Below are positions 1 to 9,909 of a stretch of DNA of 64,000 nucleotides, in pieces (within the stretch, counting starts at the first letter, position 1; each line of letters begins with the position of its first letter). A model generated the notes under the pieces. The model was not told where the DNA came from and searched no databases. It saw only the letters and a program-made list of their open reading frames with translations. This DNA is from Agaricus subrufescens. Lineage: Eukaryota; Basidiomycota; Agaricomycetes; Agaricales; Agaricaceae. The stretch covers positions 1,860,001-1,924,000 of the forward strand of contig CM057061.1 in the NCBI GenBank assembly GCA_029945375.1, in the 5' to 3' direction. Made by a program: the position numbers and the translations under genes.

Positions 1-1491
1 ACTCCGGCCAAGGGCAAGGCCCCCGCCACTCCATCCACCCCCTCAACTCCCAATCCCTACGCGCCCTCGGCGGTGCCAGGGAAGAAGAACCGTCTTGCAT
101 CGATGTTGGCCACTGCGTCCGACATGCTCAAATCCACTTCCCCAGACGGTGACTTTGTGGCTTACGCCTCAGAGTTGCTGATTCTGATCTTCAACATCCT
201 CAACTCGCCTGCCTTCAAGCAGGTCGAGTTCCTGAACATGGCTGGTACTGTTTCATTCGAGACGGCACTGGCCATTATCATCGCGCAGACTGGCCCGCCC
301 CCTCCATCCCCAGTCAAACCCCCTGCCCCAATCCCTTCGACTCCGAGTGCTACTGAATCTCGACCCCGGTCCCCGATGGCCGAGGTTGAGCATGAGGCTG
401 CGGCACCTCAGCCGAAGAAAGTCAGGATCCAATCACCAACCGGATCCACTCCTAAACCCGCCGCGACCCGGAAGCGTGCCCCGGCTGCACCCGCAGCTGT
501 TCGAGCACCTCCCAAGTCCGCACTCAAGGCCAAGCCGGCTCCCATCCCTTCCTCCCCAAAGGCCCCGGCTCCCTCTACTGCCCCTGCTGTGTCCAGGCGC
601 GCCCCAGCGCGCAAGGGCAAGCACACGACTCATGGCGCATCTCGCAAAGGCGTCCACATCACTCCCCCGGCCGGATCTAGTATCCGTGCTATTAATATCA
701 CTCCAGAAGTCTTACTGGAGTGCAATCGCCACCTTAAGGACGATCTCAAATCCGAGGTCGTTCTTGAAAGTTCCATCGATTCGGGAACCGGCATCTTTAT
801 AGCCGCTTCCCGGGTATTGTCCCATCCCGAGTCCGCGTGCGTGCTTAGGCACATACGCCGCCTCGTCGACCCCAACGGCCTCGTCCCGCTCCAGGCCGCC
901 ACCCCTACTTCCACATCGTATCTCAAGATTATCGATGTACCACTCATCCCGGCTCCCCCTGCCTCATGGATCGTCGCGCAGCGCACCGCCTTCGTCGCTG
1001 CTATGCAAAAATCTCCGATCGGGCAATCTCTCGCCCGTCAAGTCAAGCACGCAGTCCGATTCATGCGGACTTCAAAACATTCTGACACCTGCGTTGCGTG
1101 GGTGGACATTCAAGATTCCGTCTTGGGCCGTACGGCCCGCGACTTCATTGGTAAGCACGTCCTCATCGGAGGGCGTAACTGTCAAATCCGAGGCGCTGCA
1201 CCCCGGCCCGGCTCCATCCTCTGCACTCGCTGCCAGAGATGGGGTCATCACGCTGACGTATGCCGTTCAAAAGGTATACGCTGTCCACATTGCGCGGGTC
1301 CGCACACTGCCAACTCGCACGTCCAGGCCGCGATTGCTATGAAGCGCAATCCTGATGACCGTCATTGCGCCAACTGTTCCGCAAGCAAGAAGAAGAAGAT
1401 GGCACACTCCACAACAGACACTTCGTGTCCGTTCTGGACTAATTGGTTCGACCGGGACTGGCTCCGTCGCCAGTTCTCATCGACAAAGTAA
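1..1491 (+). CDS. LINE-type ORF1 (Gag-like) protein, 5'-partial
   Basis: This is a nucleic-acid-binding Gag-like protein that would coat element RNA. The frame is open from the first base, so the true start lies upstream; element C shows what the missing N-terminus looks like. A Pro/Ala/Lys-rich basic linker lies at about 300-650. A conserved core follows at about 690-1200, then three cysteine modules: CTRCQRWGHHADVC (C-x2-C-x4-H-x4-C zinc knuckle), CPHC..H..H and CANC...H...C. It ends with an aromatic/basic tail (FDRDWLRRQF). The same C-terminal order recurs in elements X, Y, C, D and E and, diverged, in ORF1 of LINEs H and F. No stop interrupts it, so it may be functional. The family assignment rests on zinc knuckles, poly(A) context and similarity to ORF1 of LINE F. 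Confidence 0.85.
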   Translation, partial: TPAKGKAPATPSTPSTPNPYAPSAVPGKKNRLASMLATASDMLKSTSPDGDFVAYASELLILIFNILNSPAFKQVEFLNMAGTVSFETALAIIIAQTGPPPPSPVKPPAPIPSTPSATESRPRSPMAEVEHEAAAPQPKKVRIQSPTGSTPKPAATRKRAPAAPAAVRAPPKSALKAKPAPIPSSPKAPAPSTAPAVSRRAPARKGKHTTHGASRKGVHITPPAGSSIRAINITPEVLLECNRHLKDDLKSEVVLESSIDSGTGIFIAASRVLSHPESACVLRHIRRLVDPNGLVPLQAATPTSTSYLKIIDVPLIPAPPASWIVAQRTAFVAAMQKSPIGQSLARQVKHAVRFMRTSKHSDTCVAWVDIQDSVLGRTARDFIGKHVLIGGRNCQIRGAAPRPGSILCTRCQRWGHHADVCRSKGIRCPHCAGPHTANSHVQAAIAMKRNPDDRHCANCSASKKKKMAHSTTDTSCPFWTNWFDRDWLRRQFSSTK

Positions 1492-1927
1492 TCGACTGTC
1501 ATGGCCGGTTTCGGAAGCTGCAGCATGCGTGTCCACAATTTCCATCCACTTTTATGCTATTTCGTTTGCGTTTGGAACCGTTGGTCGGAGGCTGATGTAT
1601 ACAGAGCTTGGTACTGCGGGGATGTTGGCTTGAGCATCGCTCGTCACGGTCTGTGGATTTCTATGCTTCATCATCTTTTTTCTTTTGTTATGTGTGTTTC
1701 TGGTTCGGGTTCTTATGCGCTTGACCTCGTCGCGCGGATACGTTTCTTTCCCTCCACATGTAAGTGTTCGATTTTGTAGCGGTCTGGGGGCCCGTACATG
1801 GCAACGCGTTATGGCAGCCGTATTAGACTAGTAAGCCCAGAGTATCTAACTGGATGTCGAATAGCTAGTTTAATAGAAGGTCCACCGAGAGGTGCCATTG
1901 ATTTTTAAAAAAAAAAAAAAAAAAAAA
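1..1927 (+). mobile_element. ORF1-only LINE-derived retroelement A (5' end outside window)
   Basis: The unit consists of a Gag-like ORF1, a 415 bp 3' UTR and a poly(A) run at 1907-1927. It contains no endonuclease or reverse transcriptase. The 3' UTR carries the block GACCTCGTCGCGCGGATACG (about 1723-1742), the block ACGCGTTATGGCA, and a terminal segment with the hairpin CACC-GAGA-GGTG just before CATTGAT-poly(A). These blocks recur in the other ORF1-only elements, and the first two also in the autonomous LINEs of this window. The poly(A) abuts copia sequence at 1928, so A inserted into a minus-strand copia copy. The other TSD would lie left of the window. Confidence 0.85.
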
Positions 1928-4083
1928 CTCGGACTGGGAGGCTGAAAGCGAGCAGGGACAGGGCTAATATCACCCCCTTCATCTAGGAGAGGTGGCACTC
2001 CGAAATGCGACATCGGTGGTGCAGGAGAAGGCTCAGAAGTAGTCTGAGGCTCAGGGGAGGGGGGAGGGCCAGCAAATGACGGAACAGCATCAAGTTGGGC
2101 TTTAGAAGTCCCAGGAAAGTACCTTTCATCGAAATCAGCTCTCTCCGAGATCACAGAACGCTTAGTGACTGGATTGTAGAACTTCCAGCCTTTGTAGCCT
2201 GCAGGATAGCCTATAAAGACGCATTTTTCGTAGTGAGGCTCTAGAGAAGTCCTCTTATCTCGCTGTACATGCACATAGGCAGTACACCCCCATACTCGGA
2301 GGTGGGAGACATCAGGTTTTTGCTTATAGAAAGCCTGGAAAGGTGTAGTCCCCGAGAGTGAAGCAGTAGGCAGCCTATTCCAGACATGGACCATAGAAGA
2401 GACACATTCTCCCCAGAAAGATGCAGGAAGTTGAGATTCCGAGAGCATAGCAGTGATTCTCTCACCCATAGTCCTATTAGCTCACTCCACAAGGCCATTT
2501 TGCTGAGGCCTGTTGCGAGTAGAGTGCCTCCTTTCGATCCCAGACTGCTCTGTGAACGTTAGGAAGGCCTTAGACATGTATTCACTGCCTTTATCGTCCT
2601 GTAGAGCCCGAATTTTGACTCCAAGTTGATTTTCGGCCCAAGACTTGTAGACTTTGAATGCTTCAAAGGCTTCTGACTTGCTCTTAAGCAAGTGTACAGC
2701 CTGGAATCGCGTTGCATGGTCTATAAACGTGATCCAGTACTTGTAGCCTGAGTGGGAAGCGACTGGGAGCAGTCCGTGAAGATCTGAGTACACCAGCTCA
2801 AGAGGAGATCGATTATGGCTAGAGGAGGGGGGAAATGGAGGTGAATGCATCTTTCCTGCAAGGCAGGGCTCACATATTGGGTCAGGAGGAGCATTAGAAT
2901 CGAGTTTAAAGCCTGTAACAAGGTCCTTACTCAACATAGACTTCACATCAGCATAATTGTGATGAATGAAGCAACAATGCCACAGGGAGAGGTCAGCTGG
3001 CAGTGTAGACACAGCAAAAGCGGCCTTGGAAGTGATTGTAGAGCCATCTAGCTCAGCAGAGTTGTTGGAGTGAATGGTGGCCGTAAAAAGCGTTGTTCCC
3101 TTGCACTGGAAAGCGATAGAGTGAGCAGTGATGATGATATTGAAGCCCTTGTGCTGAGCAAGGTATAAACAAGACAGCAGATTACTCCTGAGGTCAGGAA
3201 CATGTAGTACCCTTGAAAACTCGACCACTCTAGCCTCCTTTCCATTAACAACTGGTTTAAACACCACAGAACCTATCCCCGCAGAGTATACCACTGAATT
3301 ATCAGCTAATTGGATAGGAATGCGATTGGGGGAGTAGTTCTTGAACCAGTGACGATGTGGGGTCATATGAGAAGTGGCCCCAGTGTCTGCAAGCCAATGG
3401 AAGTCAGCATCGAGCTGTAGAGGTGTAGAAAGCGAAGGGAAAGGGGAGGGATGTGAGGCACTTGCATTTCCAGCAAATTCACGGACTCTCTGCGCTTTTT
3501 CGGGGCTAGAACTCGAAGAGGAGCTTGCTGCAGAGCCTGAGGCGTCGTTTGAAGCGTCCTGAGCCTTGTTAGCCTTATTTCCACGAGTTCTGGGCTTCTG
3601 GGCGTCCTCCTGGGCGCGTTTCTTCGCCTTTTTGAACGGCCAGCACTTCTCCACCTTGTGGCCAGTCCTCCCACAGAAATCGCAGGTGTCTGATGCGTTT
3701 TTGAAGCCAGAGCGAGCGGCTAGAGCCTGGGAGCCTCCTAAGGCGTCCCCAGCGCGTTTTTTGCGTTGAATATCCTCTGTGACAAAGGCCTGATGAATGG
3801 TGGTCTTGTCCAGCTTGTCCATAAGTAAAAGAGACGAGGAGAAGGCGGAATAGTCGTCAGGGAGGGCTCTGATGAGTGCCATTGATGCCAGCTCATCATC
3901 CAGCATGTCGAGAGTGAAGTCTGTGGGTCTAAGCTCCTTAATGCGTCGCTTGCAGCCTTCTACTCTGTTAATGAGTGATTGTAGGGACTCCTCCTCGAGT
4001 TTTCGGATGCTGAACAGCTCATCATAAGCATTAAATCTCATTCCAGCCTTCTTCTGCCTGTGTACAGCCTCCAGAGCTGTCAG
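1928..4083 (-). pseudogene. Ty1/copia gag-pol fragment (copia 3)
   Basis: Reading right to left, the piece starts inside gag (LEAVHRQKKAGMRF). A CCHC zinc knuckle follows (CDFCGRTGHKVEKC), then aspartic protease (LADTGATSHM) and integrase with its H-H-C-C zinc region. The DDE core shows SDLHG, DDKGSEYMSKAF and RPQQNGLVE. The downstream Pro-rich stretch is cut at 1928 by the poly(A) of element A. An in-frame TGA near 2480 breaks the integrase (NGLVE-stop-ANRTMGERI). Gag homology stops abruptly near 4083, so the LTR and gag N-terminus are missing. RT and RNase H would lie left of the window. Residue order matches copia 1 at 15,651-17,570, so it belongs to the same or a sister family. Confidence 0.85.
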
Positions 4084-4237
4084 GTGATGACAGGTCAAGT
4101 CATCTGACAGCTTTGGAGCTCTGAGTTCTCACGAGAAACTGCCTAGCGCCCCAGCCCCTGGAGTGGGCCTGCAGTAGTGAGTTCCAACTCTAGGCCTAGG
4201 GTACATATATATAATATCCTAGCTCCTATAATACCAA
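4084..4237. other. Unassigned DNA between copia 3 and the tRNA-like gene
   Basis: No coding potential or family similarity is visible. A short AT-rich stretch (catatatataatat) precedes the tRNA-like gene by about 25 bp. It may be host DNA or the body of a SINE-like element. Confidence 0.4.
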
Positions 4238-4310
4238 GACCATGTAGCTCAGTGGTTAGAGCTCCCTGGTGCAATTGGGGTGGTCCCAGGTTCAAACCCT
4301 GGTATGGTCA
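4238..4310 (+). tRNA. tRNA-Cys(GCA)-like gene
   Basis: The 73 nt fold as a complete cloverleaf. There is a 7 bp acceptor stem (GACCATG with TATGGTC, one G-T pair), a D arm with GCTC/GAGC, and an anticodon stem CCCTG/TGGGG with two wobble pairs. The anticodon loop reads GTGCAAT, giving GCA. The variable region is 5 nt and the T arm is perfect (CCAGG-TTCAAAC-CCTGG). Pol III A-box (TAGCTCAGTGG) and B-box (GGTTCAAACCC) are intact, and TTTT follows at 4312-4315. Against a functional tRNA-Cys: the discriminator base is A where eukaryotic tRNA-Cys normally has U, and loop position 32 is G. A tRNA-derived SINE head is therefore a real alternative. Confidence 0.6.
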
Positions 4311-4371
4311 CTTTTCCATCCTAACACCCACCGCTTCCAGAAGTTCTAGCTCGACTCCTGGTGCCGAAAAA

Positions 4372-4551
4372 TGTTAGACTGCCCCAGCAGTCTTGTGTTA
4401 GAGTGCCCCAACAGTCTTGTATATGGACTTAGAGATGGTACGACTTTCTGATCATGTGATATATTAGTAAGCACATGTTGAACTTGCCTGTGAACACTCT
4501 AGAAGCCTTTAGCTTCTTAGACTTGTTCACAGGTGAGTATAGAGTTCTGTA
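4372..4551 (+). repeat. 5' LTR of copia 1, first part
   Basis: It begins TGTTAGACTGCCCC, with the canonical TG terminus. The same sequence recurs at 27,367 and, inverted, ends at 30,804. The piece contains TAGCTTCTTAGACTTGTTCA, a motif repeated later in the LTR. It is interrupted at 4551 by LINE 1. The last 16 bp (4536-4551) are duplicated at 10441-10456 as the TSD. Confidence 0.9.
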
Positions 4552-5791
4552 CAATGACAAAACGATATCATCCAAAACCCATGCCGCTGGACACAGAGTC
4601 ACGAAGGAAACACTAGTAGGGTGGTCCGCATTCCTCGGCCTCCTCAAAGCATATCGCAAACTAGAGAAAGGACTCAACGTCAAACGAGTCATTCTTTACA
4701 CCACCTCGCCACCCACCGTTCGCGAACTTATGGTGGTTTCATCCAAGCCTTTTGGTAGTCAATTGTCGATTGCCGTCTCGCTCATGTTTGAGGCTCTAGT
4801 AACCAAATTCCCATTAGTGGATATTTGCGTGAAGGGCTTCAGAGAGAGTTGGGCAACTCGACCACCGGACAGCAATGTCGGCCTTCAGCCGGCGGCTTTC
4901 CAGGCTTATTGGAACGCCAGAAAAGAGCGAACCTTTACTTGGGCGGGGATACAGTTTCCTCAATCCGCGTCATACAAATGGGCCAGAAGCGAGACCACCA
5001 AATCTGCAATCGCATTATGGCACTGAGGGTTCGATGACCCAACAAACTGGCCCTGCTTCAAGGGACAGGGCTGGTACGACACAAAATCCTGCAAAGTGGA
5101 ATCTGAGAGGTTGAAGCATAGAGCTTCGTACCTGGATCACTTTTGGGTATCAAGCAGGGAATTGAGAGCGGGGCTAGCCACCTCCCCCTTTGCTCTGCAT
5201 GATGAATTTCACGACGGTAGTTTCAGGACTGGGATGTTGAGGCCGGACGCCTCCTACTCAGACTATCAACTCCGTCCAGGGAAGCAGAAATCTGGCCGGT
5301 TAAAACAGGGCGGTGCCGCTGTCTCAGATAATTCGGATCGGTTAAAACGGGGCGGTGCCGCTGATCACGAAAATAATTGTAAGTTCACGGTTGATAAACC
5401 AACTCACCTCAACTTAGGCTTATGGCTCCGCAACTACGGCGGGGTCTCGGTCACTCATAATTCCCCCTTGTGTGCTCATCTTGTGCGCACAATCACCAAT
5501 CATGCCCCCATCGGATCTTATCGTGCCCGATTCTTTCCGAACGAACCGTTCAAGACGTGTCCCTGCTCTCCCAACTCACCGGAGACGCATCAGCATATCC
5601 TCAATGTCTGCCCCCTATTTGTCAGAAGGGCGGAACACTATTCCATCAGTGGGATCGAATCTATCCAAGGACTTATCCTATTCCTGACCGACAATCCCAA
5701 AGCATTCGCGTTCGAAGATGACTCTGATCTTCCACGAGTGCCACGAATATGCGAACCGGACTGGCCTGCGTATTACAAGCAGGTTTACCAG
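4552..5791 (+). pseudogene. LINE 1 ORF2, C-terminal part (first piece)
   Basis: The frame is continuous from the LTR junction, with one in-frame TGA at 5024-5026. It covers the region after the RT thumb: a degenerate RNase H-like domain (VILYTTSPPTVREL, where active enzymes have Asp in place of the second Thr) and a C-terminal zinc-binding motif (CPCSPNSPETHQHILNVCP, C-x-C-x8-H-x3-C). A short in-frame duplication (RLKQGGAA, then RLKRGGAA, about 5297-5365) is present as one copy in LINE 2 and two in LINE F. The piece is cut at 5791 by LINE 2 and resumes at 9959. Confidence 0.85.
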
Positions 5792-8700
5792 AAGGAGATG
5801 GACATCAGATCACCGCCCTCTCCTCATCAAGATTCCTGTACTCGGGGCTGAACCGGAGAAGAGGGGAAAGATGAAAATCGAGGCGTATTCGGAGGAAGAG
5901 GAGGAATATGTCAAGATGATATGGAGAGAGCTGGGAGGCTTAGAGAGAAACGTTCTAGGGTCGGAAGGGGAACTAGAGACGACTATGGGCAGAGCGGCGG
6001 ACATCCTGGAGAGTGCGTGGCTAAAATTCGCGGAGGAAAGAAAACCGAGCCGTCACGGGAAGAAGTGGTGGAACGAGGAATGCAAAGAGGCGTACCAGAG
6101 GATGAGGAGAAATGGTGGCTCACGAAATCGGGTGGAACGCGGTAATCTCAAACGCACCATCCGTAAAGCAAAACGGGAACACTTCGACAAGAAAATCGAG
6201 GAAATGGCAACCGACAATCAAAGACCATGGGACCTTATGCCATGGACCCGCGAACGCAAACTTCCAGCGGTGGAAGCTATCCTAGATCATCAAGGAACAC
6301 CGTGCGACAGCCCTCAGAAGCTGTTCGACAACCTCCATCATACATACAACTCCGCCAATAACCGATCTATCAACCTCGAACGGTTCACGGAGAATATCGA
6401 CGAACTTGAAGAAAGAGAATGGCCACCGTTCTCCCTTCAAGAATTTCACGACGCCCTTAACAATTGCGCAAAGAACACCGCGCCTGGGCCGGACAACGTC
6501 ACCTGGAGGTTATGGAAACAGTTTGCCATTTCTAACGAAATATGTGAACTCGTAACGAACATCGCTAACGCTTGTATCGAAGTAGGGTACTGGCCCAAGC
6601 ATTTCAAAAACTCGGTCTCCGTCATCATACCAAAACTGGGTAAACCATCATACAGCATGGCCAAGTCTTTCCGGCCGATCGTACTGCTCAACACTATGGG
6701 GAAACTCATAGAGAAGATGATCGCACGGCGACTCCAATTCGAAGGAGTCGCGTCGGGAGCTATTCACCCATGCCAGACCGGTGGTATCATCCAACGGTCG
6801 GTCGACGATGCGGCTGTATCCCTCACTCATCACGTTCGTGCGGGATGGTCAAACAAAAAGGTCACTTCGGTTATTGCTTTCGATGTGGCTCAATTTTTTC
6901 CTTCTCTTAATCATCAGGCATTATCTAAAATTATCAAACATTTTGGTTTTGCGAGTAAAGTAGTTTCTTTCTTTTCTTCTTATTTAGTAGGTCGAAAAAC
7001 TCAATATTCTATTAACAATCAAACTTCTCCTTTATTCGATTCGGATGTAGGTGTAGGACAAGGTAGCGCTCTTTCTCCAATTCTTTCTGCATTGTATATT
7101 GCGCCTGTTTTTCATTTATTGGACTTATGGTTATCGGATGATGAGGCTCGTATTCATTTTCCTTTGACTGCTTTTCTTTCTTTTGTGGACGATGGACTTC
7201 TTGTTGCCACGGGGGATTGTAGGAACGACGTTATGGACTCTCTAAAAGAGGCGTACGCCCACATCACTTCCATTTTCAACGACTTCGGTCTTGTCATGGA
7301 ACATACAAAGACGGAACTATTCCATTTTGCGGATTCCGCCCGCAATTATCACTCGGCAAATCCTCCCCTCGACATTGGATTTACCCCATATGACGCATCA
7401 AACCCCCTCACTCCCAAAACAGTGTGGAGGTACCTCGGGATCATGTTCGACCGCAATCTCAACTTCAAAGAACATGTCAAGTTTTACGCTACAAAGTCGC
7501 TTTCTGCAGTCCGATGCATGAAAGTTCTAGGCAACTCGGCGCGCGGCCTCACAGCCAAGCAAAAGCGCATCTTATATGTCTCATGCGTACAACCAATAGC
7601 GACGTTCGGACTTCGCTGTTGGTACATCCCCGGTACCCGATGCTTCCGCACCAACCTCAAAATGGTGGAAGCTACACACAACCAAGGAGTGCGCTGGATC
7701 ACCGGAGTGTTTCGTACTACCCCCCTAGGTGGAATGAGTGCCGTGGCTGGCCTCATGCCCATCTCCATCACCATCCGAAAGCTTTTCAATCGGGCAGTCG
7801 CTCGACTCAACACCTTACACCCACACCATCCCGTTCTCTCACTCATAGAACGGCAGAAAGCCAAGGAGACCCCCCTCCATCCAAACGCTTTGGAATTCAA
7901 AACCGAAGCAATCCGCAAAAAGATGAAGTCACCACTTGACACCATCATTAATATCCCCTGCAAAGAGATATTCGACCCCCTCTCTGAGCACGTACAACCG
8001 GGACGGAGATTCATTGACACGTACCCGGATCGCATCAAGTTCGAGACGCCCCCCTTGAACTCAAAATTATCAAGAGATTATCACGACAACATTCAAGTTG
8101 CCAATCTCAACAACATCGACAACCTCCATATCATCACAGCAGGCGTCAAACACCCATATGACCCTCGGCATCGCCTCGAGGATCATTCACACTCTCACAT
8201 CGCTCTCTCAGTCATTCATCACAGGAGAACGATTTCGTCCAAAACCCGAGCTGCTGGTAGAAGAGTTACGGAAGAAACGCTTACGGGATGGTCTGCTTTC
8301 CTCGGCCTCCTCAAAGCCTATCGCAAACTAGAGAAAGGACTCGACGTCAAAAGAGTCATTCTCTATACCACTTCCCCCTCGACCATTCGCAATCTCATGG
8401 CGACCAATTCCAAGCCCATAGGCGGTCAATTATCCATTGCCGTCTCTCTCATGTTCGACGCTCTCGTAACCAAATTCCCAACTGTGGATATTATGGTGAA
8501 GGGCTTCCGAGAATCCTGGGCCACCAAGGAGCCAGACTATAACGAAGGTCTTCAACTAGCAGCCTTCCAGGCATATTACAATGCCAACAAAGCGTGGACG
8601 TTCAACACAGTGGGACGACAATTTCCACAATCCGCATCATACAGCTGGACGAGAAGCGAAACAGTCAAAGACGCTATCTCGGTTTGGCAGGAGGGTTTTG

Positions 8701-9909
8701 ACGATCCTAAAGACCGGCAGTGCTTCAAAGGGCACGGCTGGTACGACACTTTCTCCTGTATGGATCGATCTGAGAGGTTGAAGCACAGCGCTTCGTATCC
8801 GGATCACATATGGGTAGATAACCCCAAGCGGCAATTGAGAGCGGGGCTAGCCACCTCCCCCTTTGGTCGTATTGGAAGAAATTTGGACGTTGGTTTCAGG
8901 GATGGGATGTTGAGCCCGGACAGCTCCTCACCGGACCATCAACCACGTCAGCGGAAGAAATCTGGACAGTTAAAACAGGGCGGTGCCGCTGTCTCAGATA
9001 AGAACAAATATAAGGTAGACAAACCCACTCACCTTAATCTAGGATTGTGGCTCCGCAACCATCGTGGAGTCACCGTCGCCGACCATGCCCCCTTATGCGC
9101 CCGTCTCACCCGCATGATCACCAATCACGCCCCAATCGGATCGTATCGAGCACGATTCTTTCCGAACGAACCCTTCAAGGTCTGTCGTTGCAATCAAGAT
9201 TTGCCGGAGACCAGAAGCCATATCCTCAATGTGTGTCCGCTATACGTCAGAAGAGCGGAACACTATTCGATAAACGGAATCGAGTCCATCCAAGGGCTTA
9301 TCCTATTCCTTTACGACAACCCTAAAGCGTTTGCGTTCGAAGATGAAGAAGAACTCACTCGCGTACCGAGGATCGCTGAACCTGACTGGCAGAAATACTA
9401 CGACGATGTGTACCGCCAACGGGATGAAGAAAATAAAGAAAGGAAGAAGAAACGTCTTCCTTTGCTAACGGGCAAGATATTCTACCATGAGACGGTGAAT
9501 TCGCTTTACGAAAATGTCTGGGAGGTCAATGAATGGAGTGGAGTCTTCTTTGACAGTGTGATGAAAATGGAGCCGTGGACGTCACGGAACGTTAGGAGAA
9601 GGTGCAAGGAGTTTCTATTTTTTGTACTGGTATTTCGCCGTTTCCTTTTATCTGTTTCACTTCTCTATGTTGTGTACTTGTATTCGGTTTCGAAGGATTT
9701 GGACTATTCCCCCTTTTCTTTTTCTTTTTCTTTTTCTCTCTCTCAAATGGCGTTGACCTCGTCCGCCGGATACGTTTCTTTTGCTCCATTGTTGTCTGTT
9801 TCTCCATGTAATGTCTTGAGCCGACAGAGGTAGTGTACAGGTGATGTAAAGTACGGGGAACGCGTTATGGCACCCTTAAGGTCGATTTTGAAATAAATCC
9901 CATTGATTA

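Noticed and set aside
408..986. Long minus-strand frames opposite ORF1 of element A (and in the other copies)
   Set aside because: They are shadows of the GC-rich Pro/Ala-rich coding strand and have no features of their own.
1501..1779. ORF in the 3' UTR of element A
   Set aside because: It covers the shared 3'-end modules and is not conserved as protein in the other ORF1-only copies.
5718..5791. Native N-terminus for LINE 2 ORF2
   Set aside because: These codons belong to LINE 1 in another frame. They precede the TSD junction at 5791, so the open frame is an accidental fusion.
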